36,734 bases of DNA from an uncultured Clostridia bacterium (GCA_944386675.1 CALXBY010000015.1:1-36734), one strand, 5' to 3'. Numbered from the stretch's first letter, positions 24,502-31,926 are shown. Notes: generated by a model from the letters alone, not told the origin. Numbers and translations are program-made.

Positions 24502-25359
24502 TTATATAGCAACTGGTATTTTACCAATTTTAACATCTTTGTTATAATCATATCCTTCAACTTCAAAATCTTCTACTTTGAATTCATAAAAATCTTTTGT
24601 TGGATTTTTGATTACCAATTTTGGTGTTACATCCATTGGTTCAGCTTCTAATAATTTTTCAACCAATGGAATATGTCTATCATAGATATGACAATCTCCT
24701 ATATTATGTGTTAATGTTCCTACTTCTAATCCTGACACTTGTGCAAACATACATTGTAGAGCTGCATATTGCATTAAATTCCATCCATTCGCTGTCAACA
24801 TATCTTGTGAACGTTGATTTAAAATTAGATGTAATTTTCCTTCTTTAACCAACCATTGTGTTCCATAGGCACATGGTTCTAATTCCATATCTTTTAATTC
24901 TTCATGATTAAATAAATTTGTCATAATTCTTCTGCTTGATTGGTCATTTTTTAGCAAATATAAAACATAATCTACTTGGTCCATCACTTTTATGCCTTCT
25001 TTTGTTTTGAATTCATATTTTTTTCCTAATTGATATCCATAAGCTTTTCCTATTGTTCCTTCTGCATTTTGCCATTGATCCCATATATGAGAATGTAAAT
25101 CACTGATTTTATTTGATTTTTTTTGCCATATCCATAAAATTTCATCTATTGCATTTTTATAAGTTTTTGTATTGTTTCTTAATGTTATCATTGGAAATTC
25201 TTTTCCTACATCATATTTATTTTGTACACCTACAATTGAAAAATAATTTGCTTCTTCTCCATCATCCCATCTTGTTCTTACATTTGTTCCTTTTGATGAA
25301 TAACCATTTTTTATAATTTCTTTACAAGTTTTTATAAATTGTTCATCTGCTTGTGTCAT
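24502..25359 (-). CDS. thyA: Thymidylate synthase ThyA (B. subtilis ThyA/phi3T subtype)
   Basis: Makes dTMP from dUMP with methylene-tetrahydrofolate, producing dihydrofolate for DfrA. The 285 residues show the nucleophile motif LEPCAYGTQW. Most ThyA proteins have PCH, but the B. subtilis ThyA/phage phi3T subtype has PCVYETQW, so the missing histidine marks the subtype rather than damage. Other motifs are SSRRIMTNLFN, NQRSQDM (phosphate-binding Arg-Ser), NIGDCHIYDRHI, and the C-terminal IPVAI closing the active site. GGGAGG lies 7 nt before the ATG. Promoter at 25391-25419. The dfrA gene follows in the same operon. Confidence 0.96.
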   Translation of the reverse strand: MTQADEQFIKTCKEIIKNGYSSKGTNVRTRWDDGEEANYFSIVGVQNKYDVGKEFPMITLRNNTKTYKNAIDEILWIWQKKSNKISDLHSHIWDQWQNAEGTIGKAYGYQLGKKYEFKTKEGIKVMDQVDYVLYLLKNDQSSRRIMTNLFNHEELKDMELEPCAYGTQWLVKEGKLHLILNQRSQDMLTANGWNLMQYAALQCMFAQVSGLEVGTLTHNIGDCHIYDRHIPLVEKLLEAEPMDVTPKLVIKNPTKDFYEFKVEDFEVEGYDYNKDVKIGKIPVAI

Positions 25360-25390
25360 TTGAAATTCCTCCCACTATTTTATTTTTTTC

Positions 25391-25419
25391 AATATATCAA
25401 ATTTTGTCTTTTTTTACAA
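25391..25419 (-). promoter_or_regulatory. Promoter of thyA-dfrA
   Basis: On the minus strand: TTGTAA (25414-25419), 17-nt spacer, TATATT (25391-25396) with an extended TGA before it. It is about 30 nt upstream of the thyA start, in the 134-nt gap after folC. Confidence 0.55.
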
Positions 25420-25493
25420 GTTATTTCATTCATATTTTACATTTCTCTATAATATTTTTATTATGCTTTAAGATATATGTTTTAACTGATACA

Positions 25494-26762
25494 TCAATCA
25501 TTCTTGTTTGATTCAAGTATCTTTTTTACATCCTCATAAATATAAAATGACCCAATTATAAAAGAAACACAATCTGTTTTACTTTTGCAAAATTGTACTG
25601 CATCTTCTAATTCCATCTCATGTATCTCCACATTTTTGTTAACTTGTTTTGCATATTCAAACATTAAATGATTATTCATATATCGATTCTTATCATTTCC
25701 ATTTGTAAAAATATATACACTATCCTCTTCTAAAATATCTTCTACTATCTTTTTATAATTTTTAGATTTCAATACTGAAATGACATAAATCTTTTTTGCT
25801 GTTTTATAAAATATATCTATTGTTTCTTTAAGATTCTCTATTGCTTGTTCATTATGCCCACCATCAAATATAATAGTTGGATTTTCATATATCGTTTCAA
25901 ATCTTCCTTTATGAATAACTGTCTTTAATCCACTCTTAATTGTTTCTTCTTTAATTATATATCCATTTTTCTTTAATATTTCACAGCATATTAGCACTAA
26001 ACTAGCATTTTGTATTTGTTTTTTTCCTTTTAAATTCACTTCTATGTCATGATATTGTTTATAATCAAAAATCTCAAAGCTATTTTGAAATTTTTCATTT
26101 TTAATTTCTTCCTTTTCTATCATATGTAAAGTATTCTTTTTTTCTTTACAAGTTTCTATAATTATTTTGTCTATTCTTGGTTCTTGCTTGATATATACTG
26201 TATGAGAATCTTCCTTTATAATACCCGCTTTTTGTTGAGCAATATCTTCTAGTGTATTTCCTAGAACTTGCATATGGTCATATCCGATAGATGTAATAAC
26301 AGAAATCATTGGATGAATAATATTTGTACTGTCATATAATCCACCTAATCCAACTTCCATCAAAACAACATCTACTTTTTCTTTATAAAAATATACAAAT
26401 GCAAGAATTGTAAAAAATTCAAAAAAACTAATCTCTATATTTTCTTTCTCTATTATTGGTTGTATTTCTTGATATATCGCTTGCATTTCTTCATCTTTAA
26501 TATTTTTTCCATTTATACTGATTCTTTCATTGTAGCAAACCAAATGTGGTGAAATAAATTTTCCTACCTTTAAACCACTTTTGATTAAAATGCTATTTAA
26601 CATTTCTATAAAGCTTCCTTTTCCATTCGTTCCTGTCACATGTATATATTTTAATTTATCCTGTGGATTTCCTAACACTTTCATTATGTGTTTCATTTTT
26701 ATAACAGATTGATTATCTGCTTTTCCATTTGGTAATCTTTGTACAAATTCTTGTATATTCAT
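25494..26762 (-). CDS. folC: Folylpolyglutamate synthase / dihydrofolate synthase
   Basis: ATP-dependent Mur-ligase-family enzyme that adds glutamate to dihydropteroate or folates, retaining them in the cell. The 422 residues have the family length. Motifs are the P-loop VTGTNGKGSF (about 43-52), GKFISPHLVCYNERISING, the metal/ATP segment LMEVGLGGLYDSTNIIHP, SIGYDHMQVLGNTLEDIAQQKAGIIK, and the C-terminal-domain FDGGHNEQA. GAAGGG precedes the ATG. It is the last gene of the 28388-25494 operon and lies just upstream of thyA-dfrA, so three folate genes are clustered. Whether it has both activities cannot be told by eye. Confidence 0.95.
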   Translation of the reverse strand: MNIQEFVQRLPNGKADNQSVIKMKHIMKVLGNPQDKLKYIHVTGTNGKGSFIEMLNSILIKSGLKVGKFISPHLVCYNERISINGKNIKDEEMQAIYQEIQPIIEKENIEISFFEFFTILAFVYFYKEKVDVVLMEVGLGGLYDSTNIIHPMISVITSIGYDHMQVLGNTLEDIAQQKAGIIKEDSHTVYIKQEPRIDKIIIETCKEKKNTLHMIEKEEIKNEKFQNSFEIFDYKQYHDIEVNLKGKKQIQNASLVLICCEILKKNGYIIKEETIKSGLKTVIHKGRFETIYENPTIIFDGGHNEQAIENLKETIDIFYKTAKKIYVISVLKSKNYKKIVEDILEEDSVYIFTNGNDKNRYMNNHLMFEYAKQVNKNVEIHEMELEDAVQFCKSKTDCVSFIIGSFYIYEDVKKILESNKND

Positions 26763-26779
26763 TTTTGCATTCCCTTCTC

Positions 26780-27664
26780 TTAATCATCCCATTTAGGAAC
26801 ATATTCTTCCTCATGTTCTCCTAATTCTTGCATATATCCATTTTTAATATCTAATTGATATACATATTCTTCTATTTCTTGATATTCTTCTTTTGTTAAC
26901 TTTCTATTCAGATCTTTTGTTTCTTTTGCCTTATATGTAGGAAAATATTGTGCCATAATGTCAATATACACGTTTTCATCCATATTCTCTTTTATCCATT
27001 TCAATATTTTTTTGCTATTTTCTATGTTATTTGGTAAAACTAAATGTCTTATCATCAAACCTTTTTGTATCATACCATATCTATCTAGTTTAGGACTTCC
27101 CACTTGTCTATACATTTCTAGTATCGCTTTCGTTGCTATTTCAAAATAATTTTCAATTTTAGAATATTTTCTACCAATTTCATTATCATAATATTTTAAA
27201 TCTGGTAAATACACATCTATATATCCTTCTAATAGTTTTAATGTTTCTATTCTTTCATATCCATTTGTATTATAAATAATCGGTATTGTTAAACCATTTT
27301 TCTTAGCTATTTTTATTGCTTCAATAATCTGAAGTGTATAACTGGTAGGGGTTACCAAGTTTATATTTTCAGCATGTTTATTTTGTTGCTCTAAAAATAT
27401 TTCTGCCAATTCTTCTATTGAAATTTCTCTTCCTTTCCCCTCTTGACTAATTTCATAGTTTTGACAATATACACAATTTAAATTACAGTTAGAAAAGAAC
27501 ACAGTTCCTGAGCCGTGTTCTCCACTTATGCATGGTTCTTCAAAATAATGTAGTGAATATAAAGCAATTTTTATTTTATCTGTACTTTTACATCTTCCTA
27601 TTTCGTTTTTTATTCTATTTACACCACATTCATGTGGACAAATTTCGCATTTTTCTAAGTTCAT
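26780..27664 (-). CDS. PflA-like radical SAM protein (COG1313 type)
   Basis: Radical SAM enzyme of the group annotated as putative pyruvate-formate-lyase activating enzyme-like; its true substrate is unknown. The 294 residues begin with a cysteine motif CEICPHECGVNR (residues 6-17), followed by Cys-containing GRCKST. The radical SAM cluster is NCNLNCVYC (C-x3-C-x2-C, about 59-67). The LPDLKYYDNEIGRKYSKI and RHLVLPNN motifs are typical of this group and absent from true PflA. No glycyl-radical enzyme gene is nearby. GAGGGAG precedes the ATG. The gene is 28 nt after the membrane-anchored hypothetical and 17 nt before folC. Confidence 0.85.
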   Translation of the reverse strand: MNLEKCEICPHECGVNRIKNEIGRCKSTDKIKIALYSLHYFEEPCISGEHGSGTVFFSNCNLNCVYCQNYEISQEGKGREISIEELAEIFLEQQNKHAENINLVTPTSYTLQIIEAIKIAKKNGLTIPIIYNTNGYERIETLKLLEGYIDVYLPDLKYYDNEIGRKYSKIENYFEIATKAILEMYRQVGSPKLDRYGMIQKGLMIRHLVLPNNIENSKKILKWIKENMDENVYIDIMAQYFPTYKAKETKDLNRKLTKEEYQEIEEYVYQLDIKNGYMQELGEHEEEYVPKWDD

Positions 27665-27692
27665 TTTTTCTCCCTCAATTGTTTTATTTTAA

Positions 27693-28388
27693 TTAACTAT
27701 TTTTCACACTTTTTACATATATATTTCCAGTTTCGTCTGTTTTTAATATAACTTCTTTTTTGGTAAATCTATCTATATTGTCTTTTACAAATTGTTGTAT
27801 GTTTGTTTCAGATTCTGTATTTTTTACTGTTCCAATTACTTCATTATTTAGATTTTTTATTTGAATATCATATTCTGAATTTGTTGCTTCATAACCTTGT
27901 GAATAATCTTCTAAATATTCTATAATTTGAACAACATATCCTTCTTCTTGTTTTTCTATTTTATCTAATAAAAAAACATCTTCTTCATTATCTAATGCAC
28001 TTCCTATTGCATAATATGTATTGGTTTCTTGATTATATTCCATATATTCATATCCGTTTTTAGGAAATTCTTTTTGAAAATCTTGTCCAAATATTTCTTT
28101 TGCTTTATTTTGCAATTGCTCTCCTGATAATTCATATTCTTCTAAATTCTTCTTTACAACTTCCCAAACCCAAATATCTGGTGCATCATTTATACTTTCA
28201 AATACTGGTAATGCTTCTCCAGTAATTTCTCTCCACATATATATTTTTTGCAAATATGTTTCTATTTTTGTAATTTCATCAATTGTTATTTCACTACTTT
28301 TATTAGTACTTATTTTATTTTGCTTATACACATACATTCCAATAAATATGATTAATAAAATTAAAATAATAACAATTAATTTTTTCAT
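27693..28388 (-). CDS. Membrane-anchored hypothetical protein, 231 aa
   Basis: Unrecognised family. A single N-terminal hydrophobic helix (residues about 3-20, LIVIILILLIIFIGMYVY) precedes an extracytoplasmic region without an evident lipobox cysteine. The body contains TYLQKIYMWREITGEALPVFESINDAPDIWVWEVV (about 44-78) and several short beta-rich stretches, including a C-terminal VKNTESETNIQQFVKDNIDRFTKKEVILKT segment. I start it at 28388, where AAGGA is 6 nt upstream. It begins the operon leading to the radical SAM gene and folC. A TATAAT at 28417-28422 (minus) may be its -10 box, with no good -35. Confidence 0.65.
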   Translation of the reverse strand: MKKLIVIILILLIIFIGMYVYKQNKISTNKSSEITIDEITKIETYLQKIYMWREITGEALPVFESINDAPDIWVWEVVKKNLEEYELSGEQLQNKAKEIFGQDFQKEFPKNGYEYMEYNQETNTYYAIGSALDNEEDVFLLDKIEKQEEGYVVQIIEYLEDYSQGYEATNSEYDIQIKNLNNEVIGTVKNTESETNIQQFVKDNIDRFTKKEVILKTDETGNIYVKSVKNS

Positions 28389-28523
28389 TCGCAATCCTTC
28401 TCCTATTTTTTGTTTTATTATATCTCATTTTTTCTATTTTACCATACTTTCTTATTATTTATCATCCTTTTTCATATTTTTTTAAATTTATGACAAGTTT
28501 CGACATCTTTTTATTTTCCGCTT

Positions 28524-28532
28524 TGCTATAAT
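28524..28532 (+). promoter_or_regulatory. Extended -10 promoter of the 58-aa gene
   Basis: Plus-strand TGC-TATAAT (TATAAT at 28527-28532) lies about 35 nt before the start codon and 20 nt before the strong AAGGGGGAG ribosome binding site. The -35 region is weak. Confidence 0.5.
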
Positions 28533-28566
28533 TTTATTTGTTAACCAAAGAAAAGGGGGAGAAAAC

Positions 28567-28743
28567 ATGAATGTTGTAAAATTACATGACAAAGATAGTA
28601 GAGTTATTGGAAATATGACTGGTCAAATAACGATTTCTATTTACAATGGAGAATTTAAAGGACATCCTAATTTCTTAATCCAAGCAGATCATTCTGTATC
28701 TGAAATTGCTGACATTATTGAAGATGTTTTGTATTCTTATTAA
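28567..28743 (+). CDS. Small hypothetical protein, 58 aa
   Basis: A short gene on the plus strand: starts MNVVKLHDKDSRVIG, ends IADIIEDVLYSY. The strong site AAGGGGGAG lies 7 nt before the ATG, an extended -10 promoter lies upstream, and a hairpin with a T-run lies directly after the stop codon, so it looks like a complete transcription unit. The protein has no membrane segment. The predicted fold is a few strands followed by a C-terminal acidic helix (SVSEIADIIEDVLYS). No family recognised. It runs divergently from the hypothetical at 27693. Confidence 0.7.
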   Translation: MNVVKLHDKDSRVIGNMTGQITISIYNGEFKGHPNFLIQADHSVSEIADIIEDVLYSY

Positions 28744-28770
28744 GGCTTCTGTATGTGGCCTTTTGTTTTT
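28742..28770 (+). terminator. Terminator of the 58-aa gene
   Basis: AAGGC (overlapping the stop codon) pairs with GCCTT across an 11-nt loop and is followed by TTGTTTTT on the plus strand. The stem is short (5 bp). Confidence 0.55.
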
Positions 28771-28797
28771 CTAACTTTAAGCCTTCCCCCAATTTTA

Positions 28798-28826
28798 TTG
28801 TATTTTAAAGAAAAATATGTTATACT
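28798..28826 (+). promoter_or_regulatory. Promoter of the 134-aa gene
   Basis: Plus-strand TTGTAT (28798-28803), 17-nt spacer, TATACT (28821-28826) with extended TGT. About 40 nt upstream of AAGGAGG. Confidence 0.6.
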
Positions 28827-28879
28827 TAAATATAGCTACTGTAAATTTATGTCTATATTTAACTAAGGAGGTAGACTAA

Positions 28880-29284
28880 ATGTTCAACAAATTAGCGCTT
28901 GCCCGGATTTGGAACATAGACTCCATTAACTCAGGGAAGAGTGAAGAATCCACAAGAATTGAGCCTATGGCTATTCCTCATTTCGAGGAAATTGCAGCTT
29001 TAGCTTTTGACAAGTTAGAGGCTGCTGGCTTCTCAGTGCGTCGGGTGTCTCCAAGAAAAGCAAACTGTGTCATTCGAGTCTTTCGTCATGAAGGACTAAT
29101 CCATGACGGGAGTACATACTGGATGTGGGGCATTGACATTTTTGTCAAACAAAGAGAAGGAATGATTTCTTCTTACGATACACTGATAAACTTTTCAAAG
29201 TATGAGCTGCGTTACTGGTATCAAAACGGCGAATATACTGATATGGAGCCTCATTTTGTGGACTACTTTGTAAAGTTGACATGA
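28880..29284 (+). CDS. Hypothetical protein, 134 aa, atypical composition
   Basis: Soluble, unrecognised protein. Residues 30-134 look like one small alpha/beta domain: MAIPHFEEIAALAFDKLEAAGFSVRRVSP (helix and strand), then NCVIRVFRHEG, TYWMWGIDIFVKQREG, and an aromatic C-terminus ELRYWYQNGEY. The base composition is clearly richer in G+C than its neighbours (many GC-ending codons, CGG/CGT/GCC), pointing to recent acquisition. AAGGAGG lies 8 nt before the ATG. It has its own promoter (28798-28826) and terminator (29303-29341) and is opposite in direction to the surrounding genes. Confidence 0.75.
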   Translation: MFNKLALARIWNIDSINSGKSEESTRIEPMAIPHFEEIAALAFDKLEAAGFSVRRVSPRKANCVIRVFRHEGLIHDGSTYWMWGIDIFVKQREGMISSYDTLINFSKYELRYWYQNGEYTDMEPHFVDYFVKLT

Positions 29285-29302
29285 AGTTGAACAAACTCAC
29301 AA

Positions 29303-29341
29303 GAAAGATGCATGGAGCAAAAGCGTTTCCATGCATCTTTC
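29303..29341 (+). terminator. Terminator of the 134-aa gene
   Basis: A perfect 14-bp stem (29303-29316 with 29328-29341), containing GATGCATGGA, with an 11-nt loop and then AATTTTTTC on the plus strand. It lies 19 nt after the stop codon and between convergent genes, so it may serve both. Confidence 0.9.
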
Positions 29342-29377
29342 AATTTTTTCATAACTAATAAGTTAAACTTCTTGCAT

Positions 29378-31045
29378 CTATGTTTTTTCCACTAGTAATT
29401 TAACTTTTTTCTTTTTCATGATTGCCATTCCTACTAAAACAATCACTGTTCCCAAATTTAAAATATTGGCTAATTTCATAATGGTTGTTTTTTCATAGGT
29501 TAAAGTATATGTTCCACTTTGCTGAATCGTTGCTTGTAAAAAACCATTATCACTTTCTGTTAATTCAATCTTTTGTCCATTTCCTTCTAATTGATAACCC
29601 ATATAATAAATTCTTGGAAGTTCTATCACTATAGTTTCTGAAGTATTTACTTCAAAGGTTAAGTCTGGAACATTATCTACTGTTTTTATAATTTCTCCTG
29701 TTCCACTTTTTATAATGATATCATTGTTTCGATTATTAAAATAATCTATATTTTTCAAAGCTTTTTCTGGTAAATATTCTTTTTCATTTCCCATAGACTT
29801 TGGATTGTTAATATTGTGAATATCAATTTGTGATTCCTCCAAATGGTCTATATTTACATATGTTCCTATTAGAGTAAATAATAATAATATACAACAAATA
29901 ATATTAAATCCTTTCTTATTCTCTACTTGTTTTAGGCAAATACCAGCTATCAATATTGCTCCAAACGCTATATAAATTACTAATCTCCATGGGAATTGTA
30001 AAGCTTGCAGAATATCTGGGATATAATACCATGGAAATAAATTTGTTATCATAATGACAGATAAAACTGTAAAAATTAGTAAAAATATCCATACCTTTTC
30101 TTTCCATAATTTTTTCTTAATAACAAAAAATAGGCTAATAAAAAACATAATTGTTACAAATAATTGTAAATTATATCTTATAAAATGAAAATCAATTTCT
30201 CTATTAAATGCAAATAATTCCCCTATTGAAATTGTACTATATTTTAATCCACCTTTTCCTGTCATATAATTTGGCATAAATATTCCATAACTTCCCATTA
30301 ATTTTATTTCTAATAATGGCATCCAAAATGAAGCTGTCAGTAAAAGAATTAATCCAGAAGCTTTTATTAAATATACTATATTTTTCTTTGTAAATATCTG
30401 TTTAAAATACACTACAAAAAATGTTACAAGTAACATTAAAGTAAAATATATTGTCATCGCTAAATGAGAATATATCGCTAATGTGTATCCTCCCACAAAG
30501 CATAGAAAAAATCGTTTATGATTATTTTCAATTAAATATAGTAAGCCTAGCACAATTAATGGAATTGCAACAGGAATAAATATCTCTGAAAAAGCATCTC
30601 TAACAAATATTTCTGCTAAATGATATGGTGCTGTCATGTAGAATAAAGATAAAATTGTTGCTATTTTTTTGTTTTTAAATATCTTCTCTCCTAAAAGATA
30701 AAATGTAACACCTGATGCAAAAAGAGTTATCCATTGTGTAATACGCATTCCAATTGCCACATTTCCTACATTAAAAATACTTAATATTTTTGTAATATAT
30801 GCTGCTGTTAAATGTGGAATGGGTGGATAAAAAAATCTTGTTCCATATCCTAAATTATTTGCTATATATTTTAATGGCTCTTGCACAGTTAAATTATCCC
30901 AAGATAACTGGTCGACAATTGCTGTGATTGTTGCTAAATGAAAGTCTGTATCATGTCCTTTAATATATCCATTGTGTATATCTATTAGCATAATTATGAT
31001 GCTAAAAATAAATATTGCTAATATAAATTTTATTTTTTTCTTCAT
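29378..31045 (-). CDS. Polytopic membrane protein, GT-C glycosyltransferase-like (PTPS-related membrane family)
   Basis: Predicted integral membrane enzyme transferring sugars from a lipid-linked donor in the cell envelope. The 555 residues contain about 10-12 transmembrane helices (first at 7-25, last at 528-545). The signature YIKGHDTDFHLATITAIVDQL (about 27-47) holds the Asp/His cluster typical of this family's first outer loop, followed by YGTRFFYPPIPHLTAAYI, as in proteins labelled 6-pyruvoyl-tetrahydropterin synthase-related. Residues about 395-525 form an extracytoplasmic beta-rich domain before the last helix. AAAGGTGG precedes the ATG. It lies 110 nt after the endonuclease gene, with no sign of a functional link. 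Acceptor unknown. Confidence 0.75.
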   Translation of the reverse strand: MKKKIKFILAIFIFSIIIMLIDIHNGYIKGHDTDFHLATITAIVDQLSWDNLTVQEPLKYIANNLGYGTRFFYPPIPHLTAAYITKILSIFNVGNVAIGMRITQWITLFASGVTFYLLGEKIFKNKKIATILSLFYMTAPYHLAEIFVRDAFSEIFIPVAIPLIVLGLLYLIENNHKRFFLCFVGGYTLAIYSHLAMTIYFTLMLLVTFFVVYFKQIFTKKNIVYLIKASGLILLLTASFWMPLLEIKLMGSYGIFMPNYMTGKGGLKYSTISIGELFAFNREIDFHFIRYNLQLFVTIMFFISLFFVIKKKLWKEKVWIFLLIFTVLSVIMITNLFPWYYIPDILQALQFPWRLVIYIAFGAILIAGICLKQVENKKGFNIICCILLLFTLIGTYVNIDHLEESQIDIHNINNPKSMGNEKEYLPEKALKNIDYFNNRNNDIIIKSGTGEIIKTVDNVPDLTFEVNTSETIVIELPRIYYMGYQLEGNGQKIELTESDNGFLQATIQQSGTYTLTYEKTTIMKLANILNLGTVIVLVGMAIMKKKKVKLLVEKT

Positions 31046-31155
31046 TTATTCCACCTTTTATTTTTTATTTATCTTCTCAATTATAATACATTCCTTTACT
31101 TATAGCAATATTCTTTTTCATAGGTTCTTTGCTTTTTTATTCTATATCATCAAAT

Positions 31156-31539
31156 TTAAATCTTAACTCTGTACTCTTTATACTTACTACATAAATTCAA
31201 TGTACTTTTATTAGAAATTTTATCTTTGGGAATTAAATACATTTCTAATCTCTCATTTAATACAAATAGAAAATCAATTTTAGTATTAATTAAAGTTTTA
31301 TATGTTTTCCCATTAGTACCACCACAACTTTTTAAAGCCACTTGATATGTGCCATTACTAGTTTTACAACCTGTTGATTTTACTTGCACCGTTTTTAAGT
31401 TTCCATCTTTTTCTATCACTAAGTCATAATCCTGCGTATCATTTAATGGAATTGAAACTACAAATCCATTTGTAGTAAAATATGCTATTGCCATACCTAA
31501 ACCAGAATTTCCTTTTTCTCTATTTGTTTTAAAATCCAT
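31156..31539 (-). CDS. PD-(D/E)XK endonuclease, group I intron-associated (I-Ssp6803I-like)
   Basis: Predicted homing endonuclease. The 127 residues match the small PD-(D/E)XK family whose type member, I-Ssp6803I, lives in a cyanobacterial tRNA-fMet intron. Visible features are the N-terminal helix NREKGNSGLGMAIAYFTTNGFVVSIPLND, then the core YDLVIEKDGNLKTVQVKST with catalytic Asp39, Gln52 and Lys54 (the QxK variant of the motif), and a C-terminal DFLFVLNERLEMYLIPKD strand-turn-strand. I start at 31539, where AAGGA is 8 nt upstream; the ATG 6 nt earlier is too close. It lies 73 nt downstream of the 3' end of tRNA-Tyr, past that tRNA's terminator, on the same strand. The tRNA carries a group I intron. 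No promoter of its own is evident. Confidence 0.85.
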   Translation of the reverse strand: MDFKTNREKGNSGLGMAIAYFTTNGFVVSIPLNDTQDYDLVIEKDGNLKTVQVKSTGCKTSNGTYQVALKSCGGTNGKTYKTLINTKIDFLFVLNERLEMYLIPKDKISNKSTLNLCSKYKEYRVKI

Positions 31540-31586
31540 TGGCATTTCCTTTCTTGAAACATTTGTTTGTTTTGTTGCTTAAAAAT

Positions 31587-31610
31587 AAAATACAAGTTTC
31601 CTTGTATTTT
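31587..31610 (-). terminator. Terminator of the tRNA-Met/tRNA-Tyr unit
   Basis: On the minus strand AAAATACAAG-GAAA-CTTGTATTTT forms a 10-bp stem with a GNRA loop, followed by a T-rich run. It begins 2 nt after the CCA of tRNA-Tyr and lies before the endonuclease gene. Confidence 0.8.
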
Positions 31611-31611
31611 A

Positions 31612-31926
31612 TGGTGGGCAGGGATGGATTCGAACCATCGTACTCAAATGAGAACAGATTTCTTACTACTATAGTTTTCACTACCATAATTAATATTATT
31701 ATGTTTGTAGTCTGGACTTTCTCTTTATCTTTTTCAAGATACCAGGTATAAAGTCTCTACACTCGGAAATTGCTTTCCTAGCTCGGGATTGTCATCAGCC
31801 TAACTGTTAAGAGTTCCCCGAATTAGCCCGGTGTTCATCATATAATCACTTATATGAGCTGCAAGTTTAGGTTTTGATTAACCAAAGACCACAGTCTGCC
31901 GCCTTTAGCCACTCGGCCACCTACCC
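31612..31926 (-). tRNA. tRNA-Tyr(GUA), interrupted by a group I intron
   Basis: Exon 1 is 31891-31926 and exon 2 is 31612-31661; the 229-nt intron is removed between them. The joined 86-nt RNA folds as a class II tRNA: acceptor GGGTAGG/CCTGCCC with a U4-G69 wobble, D-arm GCC/GGC, anticodon stem GCAGA/TCTGT with loop CTGTAAA (anticodon GTA), long variable arm CTCA/TGAG, T-arm GATGG-TTCGAAT-CCATC, and encoded CCA. The intron follows U35, between the second and third anticodon bases. A plus-strand open frame starting MVGRDGFEPSY is the well-known shadow translation of a tRNA 3' half. It is co-transcribed with tRNA-Met from the promoter at 32050-32078. All tyrosine codons would depend on splicing unless another copy exists. 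Confidence 0.93.
31662..31890 (-). ncRNA. Group I self-splicing intron (229 nt, tRNA anticodon-loop type)
   Basis: All core elements can be paired on the minus strand. P1: exon CTGT with GCAG (31859-31862), placing a U-G pair at the 5' splice site. P2: CATATAA/TTATATG with a GTGA loop (31839-31856). P3: CCGGG (31827-31831) with CCTGG (31742-31746). P4: CGGGG (31816-31820) with TCCCG (31784-31788). P5: AACT/AGTT. P6: GGAAA/TTTCC with a GCAA loop (31765-31778). P7: GACTTT (31750-31755) with AAAGTC (31715-31720). P8: TATCTT/AAGATA with a GAAA loop (31726-31741). P9: CTAC plus CATAAT paired with ATTATG plus GTAG. The Q-, R- and S-type boxes (AATCCCGAGC, GTGTAGAGACTT, GAGAAAGTCC) are clear. The last intron base is G. 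No open reading frame lies inside. It resembles the compact IC3-type tRNA introns. Confidence 0.92.

Noticed and set aside
24502-25359. Apparent loss of the active-site His after the ThyA nucleophile (PCA instead of PCH)
   Set aside because: The B. subtilis ThyA/phi3T subtype has PCV at the same place, so it is a subtype feature.
28960-29300. Contaminating or chimeric DNA at the GC-richer plus-strand gene
   Set aside because: Its flanking promoter and terminator are AT-rich and continuous with the surrounding sequence, so transfer is more likely than mis-assembly, though this was not testable.
31539-31751. Open frame reading MVGRDGFEPSY
   Set aside because: It is the plus-strand shadow of the tRNA-Tyr 3' half and intron, a known false-positive peptide.
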